A stretch of DNA of 64,000 nucleotides from Rossellomorea marisflavi. Lineage in GTDB: Bacteria > Bacillota > Bacilli > Bacillales > Bacillaceae_B. The stretch covers positions 4,409,001-4,473,000 of the forward strand of contig CP033051.1 in the NCBI GenBank assembly GCA_003667865.1. Direction: 5' to 3'. How positions within the stretch are numbered: the stretch's first letter is position 1; each line of letters begins with the position of its first letter. The notes beneath the pieces are model-generated. The model was not told the DNA's origin and made no database searches. It saw nothing but the letters and a program-made list of their open reading frames with translations. Position numbers and translations under genes: made by a program. Positions 1 to 10,082 of the stretch are shown piece by piece.

Positions 1-314
1 AACTTCACTGGCTGGTTTGGATCACCGAACATTTTATTTTGGACGAAAGATCGAACGACGGGTGCAGTTCCTTCTGGTCGTAACGCTAAGCTTCTTCCTC
101 CACGGTCTTCAAACACATACATTTCTTTTTGAACGATGTCGGTTGTATCCCCCACACCTCTCATAAATAACTCACTTGATTCAAAAATAGGAGTTCTAAT
201 TTCTTTGTACTGATATGTTTTACAGATATCTTTAGCGACTTCTTCGATGTACTGCCACTTTTCAACCTCTCCAGGCAAGATATCTTGCGTTCCGCGCGGG
301 ACTTGAATAGACAT
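1..314 (-). CDS. hisS: Histidyl-tRNA synthetase, N-terminal part (runs off the window)
   Basis: Charges tRNA-His with histidine in the cytoplasm. The first ~104 residues are visible. They open [16 protein letters not shown], the usual N-terminus of bacterial HisRS, and continue with the class II motif 1 region ([16 protein letters not shown]) and the motif 2 stretch [13 protein letters not shown]. The start is an ATG preceded by an AAAGGAGG ribosome binding site 7 nt upstream. The rest of the gene lies beyond position 1. In Bacillus the downstream partner is aspS. Expression is expected to follow uncharged tRNA-His through the T-box leader just upstream. The assignment is secure from the motifs and the leader. 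Confidence 0.97.
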   Translation of the reverse strand, partial: MSIQVPRGTQDILPGEVEKWQYIEEVAKDICKTYQYKEIRTPIFESSELFMRGVGDTTDIVQKEMYVFEDRGGRSLALRPEGTAPVVRSFVQNKMFGDPNQPVK

Positions 315-389
315 TTGGTTTGCCTCCTTTAATATTATTTATGTAGTACAAAACCAATCCCTTAAAGGAGCGTAGGATTTTAGAGAATA

Positions 390-667
390 CAAAAAAGCCC
401 CCATCCCTTGATATACAAGGGACGAGAGCTATATATTCCCGTGGTGCCACCCTAATTGAAGCTTCAAAAAAAGCTTCCACTTAGCCAGTTAACGCCTGGT
501 ACGTTCATCTCCTACTAAAACCGTAATTTTTTCAGAGCGAAACCTAAGGAGTGTTCATTCACTAAGTCAGCATGTAGAAATGCTTTCAGCCTAGGGCATT
601 TCCTCTCTTTTCATGTGATGGTTAGCTACTATGCTCCATCATTGGTTTTGTTTAAATACTATTTTGT
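390..667 (-). promoter_or_regulatory. T-box leader upstream of hisS
   Basis: The transcribed leader contains the conserved T-box word GGGTGGCACCACGGG (positions 438-452 on the complement). A GC-rich hairpin and a run of T follow it (about 390-425), so antiterminator and terminator are both visible. Upstream, the Stem I region holds GAACAC, where CAC (551-553 on the complement) is a His codon and the likely specifier. Known T-boxes bind uncharged tRNA and then let transcription continue. The specifier choice is inference, while the T-box itself is clear. Confidence 0.92.
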
Positions 668-673
668 TTCTTT

Positions 674-702
674 ATCATAATGATGCCATACCATGATGTC
701 AA
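674..702 (-). promoter_or_regulatory. Sigma-A promoter of hisS leader
   Basis: A perfect -35 TTGACA (complement of 697-702) is followed after exactly 17 bp by TATGAT (complement of 674-679). Transcription would start near 667, at the head of the T-box leader. Confidence 0.9.
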
Positions 703-714
703 GACTATTTATTA

Positions 715-750
715 AAAAATTTGGGACAGTGGGACAGGTTCCCTGTCCCA
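715..750 (-). terminator. Terminator behind the yrzK-like gene
   Basis: A perfect 9-bp stem (730-738 with 742-750) with a 3-nt loop lies directly after the stop codon and is followed on the minus strand by a T tract. The arms read TGGGACAGG / CCTGTCCCA. It stands just upstream of the hisS promoter. Confidence 0.8.
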
Positions 751-751
751 C

Positions 752-928
752 TTATGAACGCTCGAGCTTCTTTTTTAACATTCGAACTTCTCGTAAATTC
801 AAACCGAATTCAGAAGCTAACTCAACATTCACAGCATCCTTTTCACGTTCAACAAAGTGATGAAAGTTCACTCCAAATAATTGATTATCGGAATTGTTCG
901 TCATTAAATTTTTATCACTTGCTCTCAT
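752..928 (-). CDS. Small YrzK-like protein
   Basis: A 58-residue protein. A small gene (yrzK) is known at this place, between hisS and the yrvJ amidase, in Bacillus, and I place this one with it by position. The C-terminal half (ELASEFGLNLREVRMLKKKL) looks like a helix-turn-helix segment, so a DNA-binding or sigma-like role is possible but unproven. The start is chosen at the ATG of MRASDK because GAAAGGATG lies 6-7 nt upstream. Two earlier in-frame starts have no suitable spacing. A terminator hairpin sits two bases after the stop. Function unknown. Confidence 0.65.
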   Translation of the reverse strand: MRASDKNLMTNNSDNQLFGVNFHHFVEREKDAVNVELASEFGLNLREVRMLKKKLERS

Positions 929-1107
929 CAGTTTCATCCTTTCAAACGTCATCACTATATATCATTTCCAATTATTATTTTTTCTATTATTTAAAAGGAG
1001 TTCTCTTTTTTTTATCGTATTTATACTCTATTACGTTTTTTTAAAATATGAGATACTATATCTTTCCATTCAATGCAATTTTTACAATTATGGGGGAGTG
1101 AAAACCG

Positions 1108-2907
1108 ATTAGAACTTACATATCCATTATTACCTGCTTCGCTTTATTCCTTACGATTCTGGTTCCCTTCCATCAAGAGAAGGTCCATGCAGAAACACGT
1201 TATGTTGAAGTGTCTATCCCGACATTAAATGTTCGGAAAGGACCAGGCTTGTCCTATCCAGTAGTGGCACAAATTCATAAAGGAGAAAAATATAAATTAC
1301 TTGACCAGAGCGGAGATTGGTATCAAATTCAAGTCTCATCACAAAAAGCCTGGGTTGCAAATTGGCTTGTGAATGAAGTTACTAGTACTGATAGTGATGT
1401 AAAAAGTGGCACAGTAACAGTAAATGGCCTTCGTGTTCGAAGCGGACCATCTACTAGTAATTCTATTCTAGCGATTGTAAACAAAGGAGATTCATTTTCA
1501 GTTCAAGAAACAAGAGGGAATTGGATAAAAATATCTATCAAATCTGTGACGGGATGGATTTCATCTGATTTTGCTGAATTAAAAGCATCTCCGATATCAA
1601 CAGACCAGCGAGAACCTAGTAGTAATGTTGAGGAACCCACAACTCAAAATACGAGTGGAATTGTTTCTGTATCGAGTTTAAATGTTCGTTCAGAGCCATC
1701 TTTAAATGCAAGAATTGTAGGAGCGCTTCACAAAGGAGATAAGGTTTCAATTTTAACCTCTTCGTCTGGTTGGGCTCAAATACAGTTTGGAAGTCAAAAA
1801 GCTTGGGTTAGCAATCGCTATATTGAAAGTATGAAAGAGACGGTTTCTGAGGAAGTCAGTGAGAGTGAGAATGAAACTGGGATAATAGAGAATGAAAAAT
1901 CCTCATTAACTGGTACTATTACGGTGTACTCATTAAATGTGCGAGATCAAAACTCTCTAAATGGTAAGGTTATTGGGAAAGTTTCAAAAGGAGAACAATA
2001 CCCTATTCTAAATGAACAAAGCAATTGGTACCAGATCCAGCTATCGAATAATAAAAAAGGTTGGGTTGCAAGCTGGTATGTTGAAAAAACAATTTCAGCA
2101 CCAGAGCAAACAACACCAGCTCAGAATGGAAAAATAACCATTTTGTATAATGGCACAAACATTCGAAGTCAATCTAATGTGCAGTCAGCTATTGTGTTAC
2201 GAGCACTAAGTGGACAAACATTCCCAATTTCTAAAACTGTAGGGGATTGGTACGAAATTGTATTAGATAATGGAACCAAAGCGTATGTTGCAGGCTGGAT
2301 TGTTAGTAGTTCAACAACCTCTACTACTAAGCCACAGCAACCAACTCAAAACCCGAATAAAAATGGAACACTAAAAGGAAAAACCATTGTCATTGATCCC
2401 GGACATGGAGGACGAGATAATGGAACAACTGGGGTACGTGGAACGTTTGAAAAGCTTTTAACAATGAAAACTTCTGAGTTATTGTACGAAAAGCTTCGAA
2501 ATGCTGGAGCAAACGTCATCTTAACACGTCAAGATGATCGATACATTTCTCTCCAATCACGTGTTGCTCTTTCACACTATTACAAGGCCGATGCATTCGT
2601 TAGTGTTCATTTTGATAGCTATCAAAACTCATCTGTAATGGGTCATACAACATACTATTATCATAACTACCAGAAGGAATTAGCTGTTACTATAAACAAG
2701 CAGCTCTCGAACAGGCTAAACTTAAGAGATCGCGGCACTCAGGTTGGAAATTATCACGTAGTACGAGAAAATAAAAATCCTGCTGTACTACTAGAGCTTG
2801 GATTCTTAAGCAACCCAACAGAAGAAGCAACAGTAAACACATCCTACTTCCAAGACATGGCAGCAAACTCAATCTACCAAGGATTAAGCGATTATTTCTC
2901 TAATTAA
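1108..2907 (+). CDS. yrvJ: Secreted N-acetylmuramoyl-L-alanine amidase with five SH3b domains (YrvJ type)
   Basis: Cleaves the bond between N-acetylmuramic acid and the stem peptide of peptidoglycan. Five bacterial SH3 repeats (each with an LNVR or similar core and a GW/AWV end) bind the wall. They are followed by an Amidase_3 domain with the zinc and catalytic residues DPGHGG, E of TFEK, SVHFD and LLELGF. Downstream of 1108 there is a hydrophobic signal sequence (ISIITCFALFLTILV) ending in VHAE. No standard start codon lies in frame ahead of it. The frame could open at ATT 1108. Alternatively, a GTG at 1098 with a good GGGGGAG site reads into TAG after four codons, and one C fewer at 1105-1106 would fuse it perfectly to the signal peptide. 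The first in-frame GTG (1210) would lose the signal peptide. The position beside dtd matches B. subtilis yrvJ. Confidence 0.88.
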   Translation: MRTYISIITCFALFLTILVPFHQEKVHAETRYVEVSIPTLNVRKGPGLSYPVVAQIHKGEKYKLLDQSGDWYQIQVSSQKAWVANWLVNEVTSTDSDVKSGTVTVNGLRVRSGPSTSNSILAIVNKGDSFSVQETRGNWIKISIKSVTGWISSDFAELKASPISTDQREPSSNVEEPTTQNTSGIVSVSSLNVRSEPSLNARIVGALHKGDKVSILTSSSGWAQIQFGSQKAWVSNRYIESMKETVSEEVSESENETGIIENEKSSLTGTITVYSLNVRDQNSLNGKVIGKVSKGEQYPILNEQSNWYQIQLSNNKKGWVASWYVEKTISAPEQTTPAQNGKITILYNGTNIRSQSNVQSAIVLRALSGQTFPISKTVGDWYEIVLDNGTKAYVAGWIVSSSTTSTTKPQQPTQNPNKNGTLKGKTIVIDPGHGGRDNGTTGVRGTFEKLLTMKTSELLYEKLRNAGANVILTRQDDRYISLQSRVALSHYYKADAFVSVHFDSYQNSSVMGHTTYYYHNYQKELAVTINKQLSNRLNLRDRGTQVGNYHVVRENKNPAVLLELGFLSNPTEEATVNTSYFQDMAANSIYQGLSDYFSN

Positions 2908-2912
2908 AAAAT

Positions 2913-2956
2913 AGGGACGGACCTTAAAGCTTCCTTGAAGCTAAAGGTCCGTCCCT
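2913..2956. terminator. Convergent terminator, GGGACGGACCT hairpin family
   Basis: Inverted arms AGGGACGGACCTT and AAGGTCCGTCCCT plus an inner AAGCTTCC/GGAAGCTT-like part lie between the converging amidase and dtd genes. A-rich and T-rich flanks allow use in both directions. This is copy 1 of a family also found at 15558, 15744 and 34043. Confidence 0.8.
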
Positions 2957-3397
2957 TTATTTACTTTCTACGATAAGTGTTACAGGTCCATCGTTTGTAA
3001 GCTTTACATCCATCATCGCTCCAAACGTTCCTGTTTCAACTGTTACACCTTTTTCTCGTAATACTTTGTTAAAATGCTCGTATATTTTTTCGGCATGTTC
3101 TGGTCTAGCCGCTTCCATAAAATTTGGGCGTCGACCTTTACGACAATCACCATATAAAGTAAATTGAGAAACTGATAAAATCTCACCCTTAACGTCAAGC
3201 AATGAATGATTCATCTTCCCGTCAGTATCTTCAAAGACACGTAGGTTCACGATTTTATCTGCAACATACTCCGCATCAGCTTCTTTATCATTATGGGTAA
3301 TACCAACAAGGAGAACGAAGCCTCCTTGAATTTGTCCCACGATTTCATTTTCTACTGTGACCGAGGCCTCTTTACTTCTTTGTAAAACAACTCGCAT
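2957..3397 (-). CDS. dtd: D-aminoacyl-tRNA deacylase
   Basis: Hydrolyses D-amino acids (and glycine) mischarged on tRNA, in the cytoplasm. The 146-residue length is normal. The two active-site motifs are present: [10 protein letters not shown] near residue 80 and NDGPVTLIV at the C-terminus, the latter carrying the cross-subunit Gly-Pro dipeptide. The gene lies 12 bp after relA, so the two are probably co-transcribed as in other Bacillus. The stop codon abuts the repeat-family terminator. Confidence 0.97.
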   Translation of the reverse strand: MRVVLQRSKEASVTVENEIVGQIQGGFVLLVGITHNDKEADAEYVADKIVNLRVFEDTDGKMNHSLLDVKGEILSVSQFTLYGDCRKGRRPNFMEAARPEHAEKIYEHFNKVLREKGVTVETGTFGAMMDVKLTNDGPVTLIVESK

Positions 3398-3409
3398 TTG
3401 TTAAGCTCC

Positions 3410-5599
3410 TTAATTCATAATCCTTCTAACTGCATAGATATCAGAAATTTGTTTAATTCGTTCAACTACCTTTTGTAGATGTGAAACGTTTTGTATTGAT
3501 ATTGACATATTAATTGTTGCCATTTTATTTCGATCCGACTTACCACTAACAGCAGTAATATTCGTCTTCGTTTCATTTACAGCTTGAAGTACCTCGTTTA
3601 GTAATCCTCTTCGGTCATAACCAGATATCTCGATATCAACATTGTATTCTTTACGTATATCTCCAGCACTTTCCCAAGCAACTGGGATAAGACGCTGTTC
3701 CACGTCTGATGAACTAATATTCGTACAGTCTGCTCTATGAACGGATACGCCTCGACCTTTTGTGATAAACCCAACAATTTCATCTCCAGGTACTGGGCTA
3801 CAGCACCTAGATAAACGTATCAATAGGTTATCAATCCCTTCAACCTGTACACCTGCATCCTTTTTACGTTTTACAGGTTGAGCCTTTAATTCAGACATAA
3901 CCTCATGAATCATATCCTCTTGATCTCGTAGACGGCGTAGCTTCTCTGTTAATCTATTTGCAATTTGAGCAGCGGTAATACCATTGTAGCCAACCGCAGC
4001 AAACATATCCTCTTCATTTGAGAAGTTGAACTTTTCTGCAACTCTGTTTAGATTTTCTGGAACGAGGATCTCTTTCACTTCAAAATCAAGGTTCTTGATT
4101 TCTTTTTCAACAAGCTCTCGTCCTTTTTCAATATTCTCTTCTTTTCGTTGCTTCTTAAAGAATTGTCTAATTTTATTCTTTGCTTGTGATGTTTGAGCAA
4201 GCTTTAACCAATCCTGACTCGGACCATAGGAGTGCTTTGATGTTAGAATTTCAATAATATCCCCTGTTTCCAGCTTATAATCCAACGTGACCATTTTCCC
4301 ATTAACTTTAGCTCCGATGGTTTTATTTCCGATTTCAGAGTGAATTCGGTAGGCAAAATCGATTGGCACTGAACCCGATGGAAGTTCAATCACATCGCCT
4401 TTTGGTGTAAAAATAAAGACCATATCTGAAAAAAGGTCAATCTTAAGCGATTCCATAAACTCTTCTGCATTTGCTGATTCATCTTGGAATTCTAGTATCT
4501 CTCTAAACCACGAAAGCTTTTTATCTAGTGGTACATCTGCTGCAAGGTTTTTTCCTTCTTTGTAAGCCCAATGTGCCGCCACCCCAAACTCAGCTATTTG
4601 ATGCATGTCATCTGTTCTGATTTGAACCTCTAATGGATCTCCCTTAGGTCCAATAACGGTTGTATGAAGAGATTGATACATGTTTGGCTTTGGCATTGCA
4701 ATATAATCCTTAAAGCGACCCGGCATTGGTTTCCAACAGGTGTGGATAATCCCTAGTACTGCATAGCAATCCTTGATGCTATCAACAATAATTCTTACAG
4801 CAAGTAGGTCATAGATTTCATTAAATTGCTTATTTTGAAGTGCCATTTTACGATAAATGCTATAGATATGCTTTGGACGACCAGAAATCTCTGACTTTAT
4901 TTCTACATCATGTAGACGGTCTTTCACTTCCGTTATAACATTTTCTAAATATTCTTCTCGTTCTGCACGCTTCTTTTTCATTAGGTTCACAATACGGTAG
5001 TATTGTTGTGGATTTAAGTAGCGAAGAGACGTATCTTCTAGCTCCCACTTAATTGTGGAAATCCCTAGTCTATGAGCAAGCGGTGCAAAAATTTCTAACG
5101 TTTCGTTTGCAATACGTCTTTGTTTTTCTTGTGGAAGATGCTTGAGCGTTCTCATATTATGAAGTCTGTCTGCAAGCTTAATTAGGATGACCCGGATATC
5201 CTGGGCCATTGCGACAAACATTTTACGATGGTTTTCAGCTTGCTGCTCTTCGTGAGATTTGTACTTAATCTTTCCGAGCTTTGTTACACCATCGACAAGC
5301 ATAGCGACTTCTACATTGAATGCTTCTTTGATTTCCTCTAAAGTGACGTTCGTGTCTTCCACAACATCATGAAGAAAACCAGCAGCAACTGTTGCAGGAT
5401 CCATCTCTAAATCTGCTAGAATGCCCGCTACTTGTATAGGGTGAATAATATAGGGCTCTCCAGATTTACGGAATTGTTCCTTGTGAGCTTCCTTTGCAAA
5501 CTCATAAGCTTTTTCAACAAGCTCATAGTTTTCTTTATTTAAATATTCTTTTGTTTTGTCTATTACTTGTTGTGGAGTTAACACGTGATCCTTTGCCAT
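3410..5599 (-). CDS. relA: Bifunctional (p)ppGpp synthetase/hydrolase Rel
   Basis: Makes and degrades the stringent-response alarmone (p)ppGpp. It has 729 residues with the full long-RSH order: HD hydrolase (HDVVED at 77-82), synthetase ([20 protein letters not shown]), TGS ([15 protein letters not shown]), helical and zinc-finger-type region ([15 protein letters not shown]), and C-terminal ACT. The intact HD and synthetase motifs suggest both activities. The start is the ATG of MAKDHV, with AAAGGTG 8 nt upstream. The reading frame also opens four codons earlier at a GTG inside that ribosome binding site. dtd follows in the same transcript. Confidence 0.97.
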   Translation of the reverse strand: MAKDHVLTPQQVIDKTKEYLNKENYELVEKAYEFAKEAHKEQFRKSGEPYIIHPIQVAGILADLEMDPATVAAGFLHDVVEDTNVTLEEIKEAFNVEVAMLVDGVTKLGKIKYKSHEEQQAENHRKMFVAMAQDIRVILIKLADRLHNMRTLKHLPQEKQRRIANETLEIFAPLAHRLGISTIKWELEDTSLRYLNPQQYYRIVNLMKKKRAEREEYLENVITEVKDRLHDVEIKSEISGRPKHIYSIYRKMALQNKQFNEIYDLLAVRIIVDSIKDCYAVLGIIHTCWKPMPGRFKDYIAMPKPNMYQSLHTTVIGPKGDPLEVQIRTDDMHQIAEFGVAAHWAYKEGKNLAADVPLDKKLSWFREILEFQDESANAEEFMESLKIDLFSDMVFIFTPKGDVIELPSGSVPIDFAYRIHSEIGNKTIGAKVNGKMVTLDYKLETGDIIEILTSKHSYGPSQDWLKLAQTSQAKNKIRQFFKKQRKEENIEKGRELVEKEIKNLDFEVKEILVPENLNRVAEKFNFSNEEDMFAAVGYNGITAAQIANRLTEKLRRLRDQEDMIHEVMSELKAQPVKRKKDAGVQVEGIDNLLIRLSRCCSPVPGDEIVGFITKGRGVSVHRADCTNISSSDVEQRLIPVAWESAGDIRKEYNVDIEISGYDRRGLLNEVLQAVNETKTNITAVSGKSDRNKMATINMSISIQNVSHLQKVVERIKQISDIYAVRRIMN

Positions 5600-5662
5600 G
5601 ATCAAAATCACCTTTGCTTGCTATGGTTTATTTTTATTAAAACGTTTTTAATAATTGTTATT

Positions 5663-5691
5663 ATTATCAGAAAAAAAATGCTTTCTGTAAA
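5663..5691 (-). promoter_or_regulatory. Sigma-A promoter of relA
   Basis: On the minus strand, TTTACA (5686-5691) is followed after 17 bp by GATAAT (5663-5668). It lies about 65 bp ahead of the relA start. Confidence 0.7.
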
Positions 5692-5840
5692 GGGTTTGAC
5701 GGGAATTTGTCCAATTTGACCCTTTTTGTCTATTATCATTTTAAATCTTATCTCAATTTCTTAAACTTAATCCTAACATATTCGGGATTGATAGCGTATG
5801 TAATAACGCTTTGGAAAGTTCTTGCAATAAAACTTAGTCC

Positions 5841-5967
5841 GTTGCTCTCCACTCCAGATGCTTGCTTTCCGCGGGGCGTGAGGTGAGCCTCCTCGGCGCA
5901 AACGCCTGCGGGGTCTCACCTTTCCCGCAATTCCCGCAGGAGTCAAGCATCTTCCGTTCCGAGCAAC
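5841..5967 (-). repeat. Structured 127-bp dispersed element, copy 1
   Basis: It is bounded by GTTGCTC and its complement GAGCAAC. Inside are GATGCTTG/CAAGCATC, a TGCGGG/CCCGCG-type helix, GCG/CGC and GGTGAG/CTCACC, folding as one long interrupted hairpin. It lies between relA and apt in the orientation opposite to the other full copies. Aligned with copies at 23607, 33271 and 35072 it differs at paired positions in a compensating way. The rest of the 5612-6162 gap holds only the relA promoter and the apt terminator. Confidence 0.9.
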
Positions 5968-6086
5968 TTAGTAGTTAGATAGGGATAGTCTTTCAACAAA
6001 GTTCAATTCTTTTTAAACAATCTTCAAATACCCCATAATATGCACATAAAAGTAATTTATATAGAGTATGTATTTCTTTATAAATA

Positions 6087-6124
6087 AAAAGGGCTGACAC
6101 TTATCGAGGTGTCAGTCCCTTTTC
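6087..6124 (-). terminator. Terminator of the recJ-apt transcript
   Basis: The hairpin GGGACTGACACCTCGATAAG...GTGTCAGCCC is followed on the minus strand by a T run, 38 bp after the apt stop. Confidence 0.85.
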
Positions 6125-6162
6125 TATGCGTATTCTTTCATTATAAACGAACAGTGTGAAAT

Positions 6163-6675
6163 TTAATACTGCATTAGTGTTAAAATGTCATAGCCTTCTA
6201 GTTTATCGCGGCCATCTAGGTAAGATAGTTCGATTAGGAATGCTGTACCAGCTACGATACCACCTAGTTCTTCTACAAGTTTGATTGTTGCTTCAATTGT
6301 ACCACCTGTTGCTAATAGGTCATCGGTAATTAGAACACGTTGACCAGGCTTAATTGCATCCTTATGGATTGTTAAGGAGTCTTTACCGTACTCAAGACCA
6401 TATTCTACTTGAATCGTTTCTCTTGGTAATTTTCCTGGTTTACGTACTGGAGCAAATCCTACTCCTAGTGCATAGGCAACAGGACAACCGATAATGAATC
6501 CACGTGCTTCTGGTCCTACTACTAGGTCAATTTGTTTTTCTTGAGCATATTCAACAATTTGGTCTGTTGCATATCTATAGGCATCACCATTATCCATTAA
6601 TGTGGTAATGTCTTTAAATCTAATTCCTTCTTTTGGCCAATCCTCAACAATTGTTACATATTGCTTTAAATCCAT
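6163..6675 (-). CDS. apt: Adenine phosphoribosyltransferase
   Basis: Purine salvage enzyme that converts adenine and PRPP to AMP. It has 170 residues, the usual size. The PRPP-binding loop [13 protein letters not shown] is at residues 114-126 and the GPEARGF segment is near 54-60. Its start overlaps the end of recJ by 10 bp, so it is translated from the recJ transcript. A terminator follows. Confidence 0.98.
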   Translation of the reverse strand: MDLKQYVTIVEDWPKEGIRFKDITTLMDNGDAYRYATDQIVEYAQEKQIDLVVGPEARGFIIGCPVAYALGVGFAPVRKPGKLPRETIQVEYGLEYGKDSLTIHKDAIKPGQRVLITDDLLATGGTIEATIKLVEELGGIVAGTAFLIELSYLDGRDKLEGYDILTLMQY

Positions 6676-9032
6676 GCTTTGACTTCCTCCTCGCTTCTTA
6701 CGGACGTATTCATCCTTTGGTCAAACCATGATTTGAGGTCGTGATAGGATGAATACAATAGCTCATTTTCAAGCTTAATATAGGCTTGCTTTTGTTGATA
6801 TGTTTTAGACTGGGATAAATCACGTTTTGCCTTTGTTTGATTTAGCCTAATAATACCATTGTCCATTGTAACAAAATCTAATTCAAAAAACACCTTTGAC
6901 ATAAATTCTATCGTTTCTTTTGACCAGCCTTTATATTTTGCAAGCTCACTACCATTCTTATGGAAATCAAAAAACTCTCTTTTTGCTAGAAACGCATAGT
7001 ACCATTTAAAGTGTTCTCTTGTAGGTATGGTACTGAAGAAATGGTTATCCTCTTGAAAGAAATGCGTATAGATTCGTTGTGGTTCCACTCTTGCTATTAG
7101 GCTTTCCATCACGTCTCTTGCTGTTGGAAGATCTATAAACACAAGATTACTTCCTGAAAAATCTAATGAATTGATGTCCTCAGTAGATTGAATGAAAACA
7201 AGATCGTTTTCATATTCAGTAAGCGTAAGCTTGTCCATCGTACTTTTTTGAAAAACAATCAACTTTCTATTTTCCTCTGGTACATAGGTTAGCCAACGTT
7301 CATGATGCTTTCCTCTTACGTCAAAAAGCTGCCAGTCAGACACTTTAACATCCTCTAAAAATATTTGAGGTTTCTTTCGATTGTTCCATTCATTAATGGA
7401 TAATTCTCCAATTACAGAAAGATTTGCTGACGGGGCAATATGATAAACCAATGAACCAAGACCAAAACCGACAGAATCTAGTTGGCTTACGTCGTTTTGT
7501 AAAAGCATTTTGAGATGATCTTGATTTGAACCAATTTGTTTGACCCCTGATGCAGAAATGTTTTCAATCAGAATCTTTGGTTTCGGGTTACTCATTCCAT
7601 ATGGTGATAACAATTGAAGCTTTTCAATTGATTCAAGATCAATTTCATCAATTGAAATCGTAGCATCTAATTTCTTAACTGGAATAAAGTCCTCTGGTGT
7701 TAGCGTTTCTCGTGCTATTTGATTCAGGCGATCTCGTAGTTGTTGTACATCTTCCAGCTGAAGTGTCATCCCCGCAGCCATCGGGTGGCCACCAAAGTGT
7801 GGCAGAATCTCACGACAAGTAGATAAGCTCTTAAATAAATCATAACCAACAATACTTCTTGCAGATCCTTTTGCCGTACCTTTTTCAGAATCAAAGCTCA
7901 ATACAATGGTTGGACGATAATATTTCTCTACTAATCTAGATGCTACAATTCCAACTACACCAGAGTTCCAGCCTTCTTTTCCGATCACAAGAACTTGGTT
8001 TTCTGATAGCGGAAACTGTTGTTCTACCATTTGTACCGCTTCTTCCGTCATTTGAGCTACAATGGTTTGTCTTTCTTTATTCAGGCTATCTATTTCTTGA
8101 GCAAGTTCTAGCGCTTCCTCTTCGTCTTTTGAAAGCATTAAGTGAACAGCAGGATCAGCGTCACCTAACCTTCCCACCGCATTAATACGCGGAGCAATGA
8201 TAAATCCGATTGATTCCTCTGTTAGTTCTTGTTGTTGTGTACTGGAAATTTTACAAAGTGCTTTAACCCCTAATCGATCTGTTCTGCATAAATGCTCTAT
8301 TCCTTTTTTCGCAATCAGTCGATTTTCTCCCACTAACGGAACAAGGTCAGCAATCGTTCCAATTGCCGCCAAATCTAATAGATGCTCTGGAACATGTCCA
8401 TAAAGGGCATGAGCGACTTTAAAGGCAACTCCAACACCTGCGAGCTCGTGAAATGGGTAGACACTATCCTCAAGCTTTGGATGAATAATTGCTAGAGCTT
8501 CAGGCAAATGTGGACCAGGCTCATGGTGATCGGTAATGATTAGGTCAATTCCAAGTTCACTTGCAATCTCAGCTTCATGAACAGCTGCAATTCCAGTATC
8601 AACAGTAATGATGAGCGAAAAGCCTTCATCAGCTGCCCAGCGGAACGCCTTTTCATTAGGGCCGTACCCTTCTGTAAAACGATTAGGTATATAAAACTCT
8701 ACCTTAGCACCTTTCTCTTGAAGAACGGTCATCATAACAGAGGTACTGCTTACTCCGTCTGCATCATAGTCTCCAAATATAAGAATTTTCTCTTCGTTTT
8801 CAATTGCCTCTTCAATACGATCTACTACAATTCCCATGTCAGGAAAAAGGAAGGGGTCATGAAAACCATCATCGTTTACAAATAAAAAATCCCTTGCTTG
8901 TTCTACGTTGCCTAAATTTCGGTTTACTAGTAGTTTTGCAACAAGACTTGGGATACCTAATTGATTTACTAATTCATTTATTTGAGTTTCATCAGAATTC
9001 TGTATAATCCAACGTGTTTTAGAATTTAACAT
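6666..9032 (-). CDS. recJ: Single-stranded-DNA-specific exonuclease RecJ
   Basis: 5'-3' single-strand exonuclease of recombination and mismatch repair. The 788-residue protein has the DHH-family core ([13 protein letters not shown] near 105, ITDHHEPGP near 165), the DHHA1 part with [11 protein letters not shown], an OB-fold region, and the extra C-terminal domain of ~200 residues found in Bacillus RecJ. The start has GAGGAG 12 nt upstream. It is co-transcribed with apt. Confidence 0.97.
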   Translation of the reverse strand: MLNSKTRWIIQNSDETQINELVNQLGIPSLVAKLLVNRNLGNVEQARDFLFVNDDGFHDPFLFPDMGIVVDRIEEAIENEEKILIFGDYDADGVSSTSVMMTVLQEKGAKVEFYIPNRFTEGYGPNEKAFRWAADEGFSLIITVDTGIAAVHEAEIASELGIDLIITDHHEPGPHLPEALAIIHPKLEDSVYPFHELAGVGVAFKVAHALYGHVPEHLLDLAAIGTIADLVPLVGENRLIAKKGIEHLCRTDRLGVKALCKISSTQQQELTEESIGFIIAPRINAVGRLGDADPAVHLMLSKDEEEALELAQEIDSLNKERQTIVAQMTEEAVQMVEQQFPLSENQVLVIGKEGWNSGVVGIVASRLVEKYYRPTIVLSFDSEKGTAKGSARSIVGYDLFKSLSTCREILPHFGGHPMAAGMTLQLEDVQQLRDRLNQIARETLTPEDFIPVKKLDATISIDEIDLESIEKLQLLSPYGMSNPKPKILIENISASGVKQIGSNQDHLKMLLQNDVSQLDSVGFGLGSLVYHIAPSANLSVIGELSINEWNNRKKPQIFLEDVKVSDWQLFDVRGKHHERWLTYVPEENRKLIVFQKSTMDKLTLTEYENDLVFIQSTEDINSLDFSGSNLVFIDLPTARDVMESLIARVEPQRIYTHFFQEDNHFFSTIPTREHFKWYYAFLAKREFFDFHKNGSELAKYKGWSKETIEFMSKVFFELDFVTMDNGIIRLNQTKAKRDLSQSKTYQQKQAYIKLENELLYSSYHDLKSWFDQRMNTSVRSEEEVKAWI

Positions 9033-9059
9033 CGTATACGTTCACTCCTCAGCTTTATC

Positions 9060-9088
9060 ATTATACAAAATCGAGAAGGGGCTTTCAA
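9060..9088 (-). promoter_or_regulatory. Sigma-A promoter of recJ-apt
   Basis: TTGAAA (9083-9088 complement), 17 bp, then a consensus TATAAT (9060-9065 complement), 28 bp ahead of the recJ start codon. Confidence 0.85.
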
Positions 9089-9164
9089 TTGTATTAGAGG
9101 AAAGTTTGAATGTGGGTATTTTTACCATAAGCTAGTAATGCTTCTAGGACCTCTTAATTTAAAT

Positions 9165-9260
9165 GTTGATTTCCGCACCAGGTGCTTGTTTTTCGCCATG
9201 GCATCGGCGAACACACCTGTAGGGTTTCTTTACAGTGAATACGGAGAACTTGGACTAACC
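9165..9260. repeat. Decayed relative of the 127-bp element (weak)
   Basis: CCAGGTGCTTG, TTTCGCC, GGCGAACA and CACCTGTAGGG follow one another in the order seen in the 127-bp family, but the arms no longer pair and the 3' side is lost. It lies in the 9033-9718 gap behind the recJ promoter. I see no gene in this gap. Confidence 0.35.
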
Positions 9261-9351
9261 GGAGTTGGATGCTGTTGCCACCATGTCCCGAAGGAAGTTA
9301 AGTAACTCTGTTATAGTATGATGCATCTAGCTATCTTTGGTAAATATCACC

Positions 9352-9528
9352 GGACATTTATTCCGTTATGATAAGTAAAAACACTGAATATGAGGTGCTG
9401 GCGGACATCTGTTCCGTTATAAAGCAAAATGGAGAAGATTTTACTGGACTTTTCATCAAATAGCGGAATAAATGTCCTCAATCCCTCCAAAATGAGAGCT
9501 TTTTGTAAAAATAACGGAATAAATGTCC
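9352..9528. repeat. Nested inverted array of an 18-bp word
   Basis: GGACATTTATTCCGTTAT occurs at 9352-9369 and, with two changes, at 9403-9420. Its complement occurs at 9460-9477 (one change) and at 9511-9528. Both direct pairs are spaced exactly 51 bp. The outer and inner inverted pairs are separated by 33 nt on each side. There is no coding capacity. Confidence 0.85.
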
Positions 9529-9610
9529 ACCTAGAAATAAATATTTCTTAACCATTCCAAGGGTAGTCCATGGGCTGTCTATGTATATAGATTGCAAAAA
9601 CTCCATAACT

Positions 9611-9652
9611 AAAAAAATGGGGTAGCAAAACTGATTTCAGTTTGCACCCCAT
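9611..9652 (-). terminator. Terminator of the CDF/LapA-like transcript
   Basis: The arms ATGGGGTGCAAACTGA / TCAGTTTTGCTACCCCAT form an imperfect long stem followed by seven T on the minus strand. Confidence 0.85.
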
Positions 9653-9718
9653 TTCCATTGCACATTATATAATTCCTTTACCGTAGAACGGTTTACATTA
9701 ATTGAGGACTGTTTTTTC

Positions 9719-10066
9719 TTATTCTTTCTCTTGCTGTTGTTCAATTTTTTCTGGTTCTTTAGTAGATGAAGTCGGTTGTGTAGGTTTTTCTTTACCCTCT
9801 TTTAATTTGTAAATTTCTTCTTTTAACTTCATATTCTCTTTGCTTGCTGCTGTGAGTCTACGTTGTACAACGAACAGTCGGAAAAGGCCGACGGAACCAA
9901 TAATGATTCCTCCCATTAAAACCGATCCTAAAATAACTAGTATTAACGGCCAATCTCCAGTTCCAAATAAAAAATTGACTGTTACTGGGTCAACATTTAT
10001 AACTGCAAAGATCGCAACTACAAGTGCAAAGAATAATCCTAATAATAACGTCCATTGAAACTTCAC
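9719..10066 (-). CDS. LapA-family (DUF1049) membrane protein
   Basis: A 115-residue protein with two transmembrane helices (about residues 5-25 and 40-63), separated by the short VDPVTVNFLFG turn typical of LapA/YrvD proteins. A charged, coiled cytoplasmic tail rich in K, E, P and Q follows. The E. coli namesake assists lipopolysaccharide assembly. In a Gram-positive its role is unknown. It lies 16 bp downstream of the cation transporter and shares its transcript. B. subtilis has the similar yrvD at this locus. Confidence 0.85.
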   Translation of the reverse strand: MKFQWTLLLGLFFALVVAIFAVINVDPVTVNFLFGTGDWPLILVILGSVLMGGIIIGSVGLFRLFVVQRRLTAASKENMKLKEEIYKLKEGKEKPTQPTSSTKEPEKIEQQQEKE

Positions 10067-10082
10067 TGTATTTCTCCCCTTT

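Noticed and set aside
721..1112. Plus-strand open frames of 107 and 72 residues before the amidase
   Set aside because: They run through a terminator hairpin and AT-rich DNA, overlap the yrzK-like gene and have no ribosome sites.
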